Source of the DNA: an uncultured Thermoleophilia bacterium
GTDB lineage: Bacteria; Actinomycetota; Thermoleophilia; UBA2241
Assembly: GCA_903921965.1 (NCBI GenBank)
Contig: CAIXSE010000322.1
Span: forward strand, 1-12,296
Reading direction: 5' to 3'
DNA length: 12,296 bases
The notes beneath the pieces are model-generated. The model saw nothing but the letters and a program-made list of their open reading frames with translations, did not search any database and was not told the DNA's origin. Positions 6,260 through 12,296 of the stretch are shown one piece after another (the first letter of the stretch is position 1; each line of letters starts with the position of its first letter). The position numbers and the translations under genes were made by a program.

Positions 6260-8056
6260 ATGAGCAGGATCATCCTCACCGTCAAGGACCTCGAGATCGC
6301 CCTCGACCCCTCGGGCGTCGAGATCGACCACGAGGTCAACTTCGAGCTCGTCGAGGGCGAGGTGCTCGGCCTCGTCGGCGAGTCGGCTTCAGGCAAGACC
6401 ACGGCCGCGACGAGCCTCCTCAACTTCCAGCGCCGCGGCGCCAAGATCAGCAGCGGCAGCATCACCATCGACGAGAAGGACGTGCTGACGCTGGGCGCCG
6501 GGCAGCTCAGGCAGCTCCGCGGCGGCGTGATCAGCTACGTGCCGCAGGACCCCGGCTCGGCGCTCAACCCGGCGCTGCGCATCGGCCTGCAGCTGCGCGA
6601 GATCCTCGAGGTCCACAACTTCGGCAAGAGCGACGGCGAGCGGCAGGCGCGCATCGCCGAGATGATGGCCGAGGTGCTGCTGCCCAGCGACCGGGAGTTC
6701 CTGCGCCGGTACCCGCACCAGCTCTCCGGCGGCCAGCAGCAGCGCGTGGCCCTGGCCATGGCGTTCGCCTGCCGGCCCAAGATCATCGTGCTCGACGAGC
6801 CCACCACAGGCCTCGACGTGACCACGCAGGCGCACGTGCTCGACACGATCCGCGACCTCACCAAGATGCACCACGCGGCGGCCGTGTACGTGACGCACGA
6901 CCTCGCGGTCGTGGCGGAGCTGGCCGACCGCATCGCCGTCATGTACGCCGGGCGGCTCGTGGAGATCGGCCCGGCGGCCGAGCTCTTCGCCGGTGCCAGT
7001 CACCCGTACACCCGGCGCCTGCTCCACGCCATCCCGTTGCTCACCGGACGGCGCACGCTCGAGGGTATCCCCGGGTTCGCGCCGCGCCCCGGGCGCCGTC
7101 CGCCCGGCTGCGCCTTCCAGCCGCGCTGCGCCTACGCCGTCGAGCAGTGCGCGAAGGAGATGCCGCCCGAGGTCGTGGTCGGCGAGTTCCACCGCGTGCG
7201 CTGCTGGCGGAACGAGGAGGTACGCCACCAGGCGCCCGTGCTCACCGGCGCCGACGACGCCGCCCTCGAGAGCGGCGGCCAGGAGGGCCTCGTCACAGTG
7301 CGCGGCGTCACCGCCTGGTACGGCAAGAAGGAGATCCTCCACGACATCGACATCACCCTGCGGGCGCACGAGTGCCTCGCGCTCGTCGGCGAGTCGGGCA
7401 GTGGCAAGACCACCCTGGCGCGTTGCATCGCCGGCCTCCACCCCTTCAAGGTCGAGGGCGAGATCAGCTTCCAGGGCAAGCAGCTCCCGCGTCTGGCGCG
7501 CAGCCGCTCGCGGTCGCTCCGCCACTCCATCCAGTACGTGTTCCAGAACCCGTACAGCTCGCTCAACCCTCGCAAGACCATCGGGCAGATCCTCACGCAG
7601 CCGCTGACGATCTTCTTCGACTACTCGAGGGACGAGCGGGAGAAGCGGCTCAGCGAGGTGCTGGACCTGGTCTCACTCGAGGACTCGCTGCTGTCCCGCT
7701 ACCCCGACCAGCTCTCGGGCGGCGAGCGCCAGCGCGTCGCCATCGCGCGCGCCCTCGCCGCCGAGCCCACGGTGCTCGTCTGCGACGAGGTCACCTCCTG
7801 GCTCGACGTCTCGGTGCAGGCCTCGATCGTCGAGCTGCTGGTGCGCCTGCAGAAGGAGATCGGCCTCTGCATGCTGTTCGTGACGCACAACCTGGCGCTC
7901 ATCCGCAGCATCGCCTACGACGTCGCGGTGATGAACCAGGGCCGCATCGTCGAGTACGGCAGGACCGACGACGTGCTCGCGGACCCACAGGACGAGTACA
8001 CGAAGGCGCTGCTGGCCGACACGCCGACCATCGAGCCGGTCACGGCAGACGCGTAA
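6260..8056 (+). CDS. Dipeptide-type ABC transporter ATPase, DppD and DppF domains fused
   Basis: 598 residues with two complete ABC ATPase domains. Domain 1 has a Walker A motif at about 40-48 (GESASGKTT), the signature LSGGQQQ at 155-161, Walker B with IIVLDEP, and an H-loop VTHD. After it comes the oligopeptide-transporter C-terminal region with Cys284, Cys290, Cys297 and Cys315, a four-Cys pattern usual in DppD-type subunits, where iron-sulfur binding has been reported. Domain 2 starts near 345, with Walker A at 377 (GESGSGKTT), the signature LSGGERQ at 485 and Walker B VLVCDE; its D-loop reads SWLD rather than the usual SALD. Both sites look competent. One chain can therefore supply both ATPases for the two permeases, as in GsiA- or YejF-like proteins. 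The ATG at 6260 follows the permease stop after one base, so expression is coupled. The transporter is complete in this window. Confidence 0.95.
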   Translation: MSRIILTVKDLEIALDPSGVEIDHEVNFELVEGEVLGLVGESASGKTTAATSLLNFQRRGAKISSGSITIDEKDVLTLGAGQLRQLRGGVISYVPQDPGSALNPALRIGLQLREILEVHNFGKSDGERQARIAEMMAEVLLPSDREFLRRYPHQLSGGQQQRVALAMAFACRPKIIVLDEPTTGLDVTTQAHVLDTIRDLTKMHHAAAVYVTHDLAVVAELADRIAVMYAGRLVEIGPAAELFAGASHPYTRRLLHAIPLLTGRRTLEGIPGFAPRPGRRPPGCAFQPRCAYAVEQCAKEMPPEVVVGEFHRVRCWRNEEVRHQAPVLTGADDAALESGGQEGLVTVRGVTAWYGKKEILHDIDITLRAHECLALVGESGSGKTTLARCIAGLHPFKVEGEISFQGKQLPRLARSRSRSLRHSIQYVFQNPYSSLNPRKTIGQILTQPLTIFFDYSRDEREKRLSEVLDLVSLEDSLLSRYPDQLSGGERQRVAIARALAAEPTVLVCDEVTSWLDVSVQASIVELLVRLQKEIGLCMLFVTHNLALIRSIAYDVAVMNQGRIVEYGRTDDVLADPQDEYTKALLADTPTIEPVTADA

Positions 8057-8060
8057 GACG

Positions 8061-8100
8061 CGCGCGGGCGGCGGCTTCGCAGCAGCCCGCCGCCCGCGCG
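8061..8100 (+). terminator. Strong hairpin after the importer operon
   Basis: CGCGCGGGCGGCGG (8061-8074) and CCGCCGCCCGCGCG (8087-8100) form a perfect 14-bp stem with a 12-base loop, starting five bases after the ATPase stop codon. No T-run follows (TCCGCACC), as is common for hairpins at gene ends in high-GC actinobacteria. It probably ends or partly ends the importer transcript. No promoter was recognised between it and the downstream MttB-family gene, so read-through may supply that gene. Confidence 0.65.
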
Positions 8101-8159
8101 TCCGCACCGTCCCCGCCCGCGGCCCCGCGCTACCGCGGGCCACCGAAAGGACACCCTCC

Positions 8160-9590
8160 ATGCGCCAACACACCAGCTGGCTGAGCGACGCCGAGAAGAC
8201 GCTGATCGTGGAGGAGGCCCTCGCGCTGCTCGAGCGCGTCGGCATGCGCATGAAAGGGTCCCGGGCGCTTGACTCGCTGGCCGCGGCCGGGGCCGCGGTG
8301 GACCCGGCGACCGGCGTCGTGCGGTTCCCGCCACAGCTCGTGCGCGAGGCCCTCGAGCTGTGCCCGCGCGAGGTGGTCATGGCCGGCGCCGTGCCCGACC
8401 GGGACGTGCTGCTGGCCGACGGCCGCGGCCCGCACTTCTGCTCTTCGGGGTGCGGGGCCTTCGTGCTCGACGACGCCACCGGGGAGCGCCGCCTCTCGAC
8501 ACTGGACGACCTGCAGAAGGCGACGGAGCTGCTCGACGCGGCCCCCGAGGTCGACCTCATCTGGACGACGGTGACGGCCAACGACGTACCGCTCGAGGTC
8601 CGCGAGCGCACGACGTTCCACACGATGTTCACGCGCTCGGACAAGCACGTCACGTTCGTGGACTGCCCGTCGCAGCTCGAGCCGCTGGTGCGCATCGCCG
8701 AGATCGTCTGCGGCGACCTGGACGCCTTCCGGGAGCGGCCGCGCTTCAGCACGCTGCTCACGGCGGCCTCGCCCCTGCAGGCCGACGGCGACACCCTGGA
8801 CTTCCACATCGCGGCCGCCGCCCACGGCGTGCCCGTCAAGGTGTACACGATCCCCATGTCGGGGGCGACGGCGCCGGTCACGATCTCCGCCGGCGTGACG
8901 CTCGCCCTCGCCGAGTTCATGGGCGTCAACGCGGCGGTGCAGAGCGTCGTGCCCGGCGCGCGGCTGCTGTTCGGCGCGTCCAGCAACGTGATGGACATGC
9001 GCGCCGCGCGCGTCTCGTACGGCGCGCCGGAGTCTCTCCTGATGGCCGCGGCCTCCATCGAGGCCGGCCACTACGTCGGGGTGCCGGTCACGGTGCCGGG
9101 GCTCGGCACCGACGCCAAGCACCCCGGCGTCCAGGCAGGCTACGAGAAGGCACTCCGCGGGCTCACGTCGTGCGCCGCGGGGGCCGACGTCCTCTCCGGC
9201 GGCGTCGGCATGCTCGACTCGGTCGACCTGCTCTACCTGCCGCAGATCGCGATCGACTGCGAGCTGGCCGGCATGGTCCGCCGCCTCCTCTCCGACGTCC
9301 CGGTCACGCACGACGAGATCCTCGGCGAGATGGTCGAGCGCGTCGGCATCGGCGGCCACTTCCTCGCCGAGAAAGAGACGCGCCGGCGCGTGCGCGCCGG
9401 CGAGCAGCACCGGGCCTTCGTCTCCACGCGGACCTCGTACGACGCGTGGAAGGCGGAGGGCCGCGACGAGGTCGACGTCGCGCGGCAGTGGGTCGCCGAC
9501 ACGCTCGCGGCACGGCAGGACTGGCGGCCGGCGCTGAGCGACGACCAGCTGGACGCGATCGCCGACGTCTGCGGCGTCGAGCGCACGTGA
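8160..9590 (+). CDS. MttB-family (trimethylamine methyltransferase-like) protein, complete, pyrrolysine-free
   Basis: 476 residues, close to the normal family length. The ATG at 8160 is preceded by AAAGGA (about 8147-8152). It is colinear over its whole length with the partial paralogue at 1-1400. By eye nearly half of the positions match, including GPHF, STLDDL, TANDVPLE, FVDCP, GATAPVT, MDMR, GAPESLLM, DAKHPGVQAGYEK, RVGIGGHFL and RRRVRAGE. The expected fold is a TIM barrel that transfers a methyl group from an N-methylated amine to the cobalt of a corrinoid protein. There is no in-frame amber codon and so no pyrrolysine. Known pyrrolysine-free members act on glycine betaine, proline betaine, carnitine or gamma-butyrobetaine, but many homologues have no assigned substrate. 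It is followed by two dehydrogenase genes in an evident operon. No corrinoid protein gene is nearby. The family assignment is firm and the substrate open. Confidence 0.93.
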   Translation: MRQHTSWLSDAEKTLIVEEALALLERVGMRMKGSRALDSLAAAGAAVDPATGVVRFPPQLVREALELCPREVVMAGAVPDRDVLLADGRGPHFCSSGCGAFVLDDATGERRLSTLDDLQKATELLDAAPEVDLIWTTVTANDVPLEVRERTTFHTMFTRSDKHVTFVDCPSQLEPLVRIAEIVCGDLDAFRERPRFSTLLTAASPLQADGDTLDFHIAAAAHGVPVKVYTIPMSGATAPVTISAGVTLALAEFMGVNAAVQSVVPGARLLFGASSNVMDMRAARVSYGAPESLLMAAASIEAGHYVGVPVTVPGLGTDAKHPGVQAGYEKALRGLTSCAAGADVLSGGVGMLDSVDLLYLPQIAIDCELAGMVRRLLSDVPVTHDEILGEMVERVGIGGHFLAEKETRRRVRAGEQHRAFVSTRTSYDAWKAEGRDEVDVARQWVADTLAARQDWRPALSDDQLDAIADVCGVERT

Positions 9591-9603
9591 GCGGAGGTGC
9601 GGC

Positions 9604-10518
9604 ATGGACGACACGCTCACACACGTCACCATCGTCGGGGCCGGAGTCCAGGGCTCCATGCTCGCGTACCGCTGCGCCGTCAACGGCAAGCGCGTCGCCG
9701 TGTTCGACCTGGACAGGGCGGCGCTCGAGCGTGCGCACGAGAAGATCGACCGGTGGCTCGCGGAGTTCCTCGCCGCCGGACGCCTCACCGGCGCCCAGGC
9801 TGAAGCCGCCGGCGGCGGCTTCACCTTCTGCGACGACCTCGCCGAGGCCCTGGCCGGGACCGAGCTGATCATCGAGAACGTCCCCGAGCGCATCGAGCTC
9901 AAGCAGGCCGTCTGGGAGGAGATCGACGCGCTCGCCCCGCCCGGCGCCCTCCTGACGACCAACAGCTCCTCGCTGCGCAGCTCCGAGATCGGCGCGCGCG
10001 TCGCCCGCAAGGACCTCACGTTCAACGTCAATTTCATGACCCCGACGGAGGACGATCTGGTCGAGGTGATGTGGAACGCTGAGACGTCGGAGGCCACCAA
10101 GGCTGCGGCGCTCGCTTTCCTCGAGTCGATCGGCTGCATCCCCACCGTCACGCACCGGGAGATCAAGGGGTTCTCGCTCAACCGCGTGTGGCGCGCGATG
10201 AAGAAGGAGTGCCTGAGGCTGTGGGCGGAGGGCTACATCGAGCCCGGCGACCTGGACCGCGCCTTCATGCTGGAGTGGGGCACCGGCATCGGCCCGTTCG
10301 GGCTGATGGACAAGGTCGGGCTCGACGTCGTCAGGGACATCGAGCTGAGCTACTACCGCGAGAGCGGCGACGCGACCGACCTGCCGCCGCAGGCGCTGGA
10401 GGACAAGGTGGCGGCCGGCGAGCTCGGCGAGAAGACCGGCCGCGGCTTCTACACGTACCCGGGGCCCGCCTACGAGCGCCCCGGCTGGCTGCGCCGCGAA
10501 GACGGGGAGGGACAGTGA
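9604..10518 (+). CDS. 3-hydroxyacyl-CoA dehydrogenase-family protein with altered catalytic site
   Basis: 304 residues. The ATG at 9604 follows GGAGGT (9593-9598) by five bases. The N-terminal Rossmann domain has GAGVQG (12-17) and Asp35 at the end of the second strand, as expected for NAD. The NSSSL serine block is present. The C-terminal domain has the conserved Asn in GFSLNR, GPFGLMDKVGLDVV, and the terminal GELGEKTGRGFYTY. Family members oxidise 3-hydroxyacyl-CoAs or related beta-hydroxy acids such as carnitine. The usual catalytic block HFFNP is here NFMTP (143-147), so both the catalytic His and the nearby Asn are replaced, while the Glu of the LVEV block remains (Glu154). The enzyme may use a different mechanism or substrate, or may not be a dehydrogenase at all. 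The stop overlaps the next gene by one base (TGATG), so the two are coupled. Confidence 0.88.
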   Translation: MDDTLTHVTIVGAGVQGSMLAYRCAVNGKRVAVFDLDRAALERAHEKIDRWLAEFLAAGRLTGAQAEAAGGGFTFCDDLAEALAGTELIIENVPERIELKQAVWEEIDALAPPGALLTTNSSSLRSSEIGARVARKDLTFNVNFMTPTEDDLVEVMWNAETSEATKAAALAFLESIGCIPTVTHREIKGFSLNRVWRAMKKECLRLWAEGYIEPGDLDRAFMLEWGTGIGPFGLMDKVGLDVVRDIELSYYRESGDATDLPPQALEDKVAAGELGEKTGRGFYTYPGPAYERPGWLRREDGEGQ

Positions 10519-11483
10519 TGAAGGCGCCCGAAGACGTCCGCACCGTGGCGGTGCTGGGCGCCGGCTTCGTCGGCTTCAGCTGGGCCGTGGTGTTCGCCCG
10601 GCACGGGCGGCAGGTCAACCTCTACAACCGTCCGTCGCCGAGCCTGGACGCCGCCCTGGACCGCGTGCGCGGCGCCCTCGAGTTCCTCGCCGCGGAGGGC
10701 GTCGTCACGCCGGAGGCCGTCGAGGAGTCGCTGGCCCGGGTCCGGCTCTGCGACGACCTCGCGAGCGCCGTCGCGGACGCGGACTACGTGCAGGAGGCAC
10801 TGCCCGAGGACCTCGCGCTCAAGCAGCGCGTCTTCGCCGACGTCGCGTCGCTCATGCCGGGCGACGTCGCCGTCGGCTCCAGCGCCTCCGGGCTCATGCG
10901 CGCCAAGATCGTCGGTGCCGTGGCGCCGGAGCACCACCCCGAGCGCTGCCTCGTGGCGCACCCCGCCAACCCGCCGCACCTGATCCCCTTCGTGGAGGTC
11001 GCCGGCGACGCGGCGAGCGACGAGGCCAAAGAGGCCACCGTGCGCCTGATGGAGGCGGTGGGCCAGAGGCCGGTGCGCTGCAGGGAGGTGTACGGCTACG
11101 TCCTCAACCGCCTGCAGCTGGCGCTGATCCAGCAGGCGCTCCACCTCGTCCACGCGGGCATCTGCTCGGTCGAAGGGGTCGAGGCCGCGCTCACCGAGGG
11201 CCTCGGCCTGCGCTGGGCCTTCACCGGCCCGTACGGCGTCGAGGAGCTGAACTCGGCGACCCTCACCGAGGGCCTCTGGAAGTACAAGGCCTACATGCTC
11301 GAGGGCTTCCGCGAGCTGGGCGTGGTCGAGGACTACGACGAGGAGTTCGTGCGGGCGGCGGTCGAGGAGTTCCGCCCGCTGATGCGCGGCCGGAGCCACG
11401 ACGAGTACCTGGCGTGGCGCGACCACATGGTGATGCAGACGCGGCTGCTCAAGGGCGGCGGCAGGCTCGACGGGACGCCGTGA
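10518..11483 (+). CDS. 3-hydroxyacyl-CoA dehydrogenase-family protein, lambda-crystallin/carnitine-dehydrogenase-like
   Basis: 321 residues from the ATG at 10518, which overlaps the preceding TGA by one base and has GGGAGGGA just upstream. The frame is open further 5', but that part lies inside the previous gene. The Rossmann motif GAGFVG is at 14-19. The residue ending the second strand is Asn37 followed by Arg38 (LYNRPSP), not the usual Asp. Other landmarks are VQEALPEDLALKQ, the serine block SSASG, the catalytic HPANPP (His148, Asn151), the FVEV Glu and the substrate-domain Asn197 in GYVLNRLQ, followed by GLGLRWAFTGP. This set resembles lambda-crystallin (L-gulonate 3-dehydrogenase) and L-carnitine dehydrogenase more than fatty-acid enzymes. 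A beta-hydroxy acid or hydroxy-betaine substrate is plausible but unproven. The Asn-Arg pair suggests NADP rather than NAD. Confidence 0.88.
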   Translation: MKAPEDVRTVAVLGAGFVGFSWAVVFARHGRQVNLYNRPSPSLDAALDRVRGALEFLAAEGVVTPEAVEESLARVRLCDDLASAVADADYVQEALPEDLALKQRVFADVASLMPGDVAVGSSASGLMRAKIVGAVAPEHHPERCLVAHPANPPHLIPFVEVAGDAASDEAKEATVRLMEAVGQRPVRCREVYGYVLNRLQLALIQQALHLVHAGICSVEGVEAALTEGLGLRWAFTGPYGVEELNSATLTEGLWKYKAYMLEGFRELGVVEDYDEEFVRAAVEEFRPLMRGRSHDEYLAWRDHMVMQTRLLKGGGRLDGTP

Positions 11484-11549
11484 CGGTGCGGCCTTCCGCA
11501 GACGCTGCCGGGCTCTGCCTGCCGGCCGCCGCCGGGAGCCGCCCCCATA

Positions 11550-11578
11550 TTGACATCGGACCGACGACCACCTAGGTT
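11550..11578 (+). promoter_or_regulatory. Sigma70-like promoter for the aminotransferase gene
   Basis: TTGACA (11550-11555), a 17-base spacer, then TAGGTT (11573-11578) with the conserved TA...T. The predicted start of transcription is near 11585, about 28 bases before the ATG. The -10 element lies inside the 8-bp palindrome ACCTAGGT. The aminotransferase therefore has its own promoter and is not just the last gene of the upstream group. Confidence 0.6.
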
Positions 11579-11598
11579 TTTCCACCTGGGTGGATAAA
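11568..11598. promoter_or_regulatory. Operator candidate overlapping the aminotransferase promoter (motif copy 2)
   Basis: Two linked elements are seen. ACCTAGGT (11570-11577) is a perfect palindrome on the -10 box. ACCTGGGT (11584-11591), 14 bases on, differs from it at one base. The second sits in a larger dyad: TTTTTCCACC (11577-11586) against GGTGGATAAA (11589-11598), with nine of ten positions complementary around TG. It contains CCACCTGGGTGGATA, which nearly matches the site at 2368-2382. Its place at the -10 element and start point suits a repressor. Confidence 0.5.
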
Positions 11599-11613
11599 CA
11601 CGAGGGAGGAGCC

Positions 11614-12296
11614 ATGGCAGACGACGTGCAGGCCGGCGGCGCGCTTCAGGGGGGGTCGCTCCAGGAGGACTTCCTCGGGCACCTGTGGCCGCCGTTCACG
11701 CAGATGCAGAACCTCAAGCCGATCATCATGGACCGGGCTGAGGGGTGCGTCGTCTACGACACCGAGGGCAACGAGTACATCGACGCCTTCGCGAGCCTGT
11801 GGACCGTCAACGTGGGTCACGGCCGCACCGAGATCTTCGACGCCATCAACGCCCAGATGCAGAAGATGGCGATCTACCACATCTTCCAGATCGCCAACGA
11901 GCCGGCGATCAAGCTGGCCGCCAAGGTCGCCGAGCTGGCGCCGGGCGACCTGAACAAGGTGTTCCTCACGCTCGGCGGCGGCGAGTCCGTCGAGACCGCC
12001 GTCAAGATGGCGCGGCAGTACTGGCGCAACAAGGGCAAAGGCACCAAGTACATGGTCATGTTCCGTGAGCGATCGTACCACGGCACCACGATGACCAGCA
12101 CCAGCGCCCAGGGTCTCACCGTGAACCGCGCCAAGTTCGAGCCCCTGCTGCCCGGCTTCATCAAGCTCGGCGCCCCCTACTGCTACCAGTGCGCCTGGAA
12201 CAAGACGTACGGCGAGGACTGCAAGATGGAGTGCGCCACGCAGGTCGCGCACGAGATCGAGTTCTACGGCCCCGAGAACGTCGGCACCATGCTGGG
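11614..12296 (+). CDS. Class III (omega-amino acid:pyruvate type) PLP aminotransferase, 3'-truncated by window edge
   Basis: The first 227 residues are visible. The ATG at 11614 follows GGGAGGAG by a few bases. The N-terminal landmarks are HLWPPFTQM, the EGCVVYDTEGNEYIDAFASLW block, NVGHG, and a PLP-phosphate loop at about 121-125 that reads GGGES instead of the more usual SGSEA. YHG follows (155-157), with the aromatic-His pair at the cofactor. Cys190, Cys193, Cys203 and Cys207 form a CX2C-X9-CX3C pattern within APYCYQCAW, as I recall from taurine:pyruvate and related transaminases. The cofactor-binding Lys lies beyond the window. Family members move the amino group of taurine, beta-alanine, putrescine or similar omega-amines to pyruvate. 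In this setting it may process the amine left after demethylation. The substrate is not determinable; the family is clear. Confidence 0.92.
   Translation, partial: MADDVQAGGALQGGSLQEDFLGHLWPPFTQMQNLKPIIMDRAEGCVVYDTEGNEYIDAFASLWTVNVGHGRTEIFDAINAQMQKMAIYHIFQIANEPAIKLAAKVAELAPGDLNKVFLTLGGGESVETAVKMARQYWRNKGKGTKYMVMFRERSYHGTTMTSTSAQGLTVNRAKFEPLLPGFIKLGAPYCYQCAWNKTYGEDCKMECATQVAHEIEFYGPENVGTML

Noticed and set aside
1..9590. Pyrrolysine (in-frame TAG) in the MttB-family genes
   Set aside because: Both frames align from end to end without any internal amber codon, so they belong to the pyrrolysine-free part of the superfamily.
10188..10517. Extension of the second dehydrogenase upstream of 10518
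   Set aside because: The in-frame extension overlaps the previous gene in another frame, is Arg-rich and domainless, and the ATG at 10518 has a good ribosome site directly before the Rossmann strand.
1..12296. tRNA/rRNA genes, CRISPR arrays, insertion sequences, integrases or attachment sites
   Set aside because: None seen on either strand. The gene content is a coherent metabolic and transport locus with uniform base composition.

Overview
The window is very GC-rich. It has dense reading frames, several GTG starts, operon-style gene overlaps, and a twin-arginine lipoprotein signal on its solute-binding protein. This fits a high-GC bacterium, most likely an actinobacterium (possibly an environmental lineage). 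That assignment is inference from composition and style; no marker gene is present.

Layout. (1) 1-1400 (+): the 3' part of an MttB-family (trimethylamine methyltransferase-like, pyrrolysine-free) gene, cut by the window edge. (2) 1447-1920 (-): an Lrp/AsnC regulator, convergent with it. (3) 1921-2562: a 642-base divergent intergenic region. It holds candidate operators, a good sigma70-like promoter and a roughly 200-nt structured leader. (4) 2563-8056 (+): a complete family-5 (Dpp/Opp-type) ABC importer: Tat-lipoprotein binding protein, a strong hairpin, two permeases overlapping by ATGA, and one polypeptide carrying both ATPases. A second strong hairpin follows at 8061-8100. (5) 8160-11483 (+): a second, full-length MttB-family gene and two tandem 3-hydroxyacyl-CoA-dehydrogenase-family genes. 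(6) 11484-11613: a promoter with a palindromic operator candidate. (7) 11614-12296 (+): the start of a class III (omega-amino acid:pyruvate type) aminotransferase that runs off the window.

How it may work together (inference). The content suggests uptake and breakdown of a small, probably N-methylated or quaternary amine. The ABC importer would bring it in, the MttB paralogues would remove a methyl group, and the two hydroxyacyl-type dehydrogenases and the transaminase would process the carbon skeleton and amine. No corrinoid protein or corrinoid:folate methyltransferase lies in the window, although characterised MttB-family enzymes need both. The substrate cannot be read from the sequence.

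The observations most worth following are: a shared palindrome-like motif (CCACCYGGGYGGATA) just downstream of the transporter promoter and the aminotransferase promoter; reciprocal active-site changes in the tandem dehydrogenases (a lost catalytic His in one, an NADP-type Asn-Arg in the cofactor loop of the other); and the long structured leader ahead of the binding-protein gene. No RNA genes, CRISPR arrays, insertion sequences or phage features were seen.
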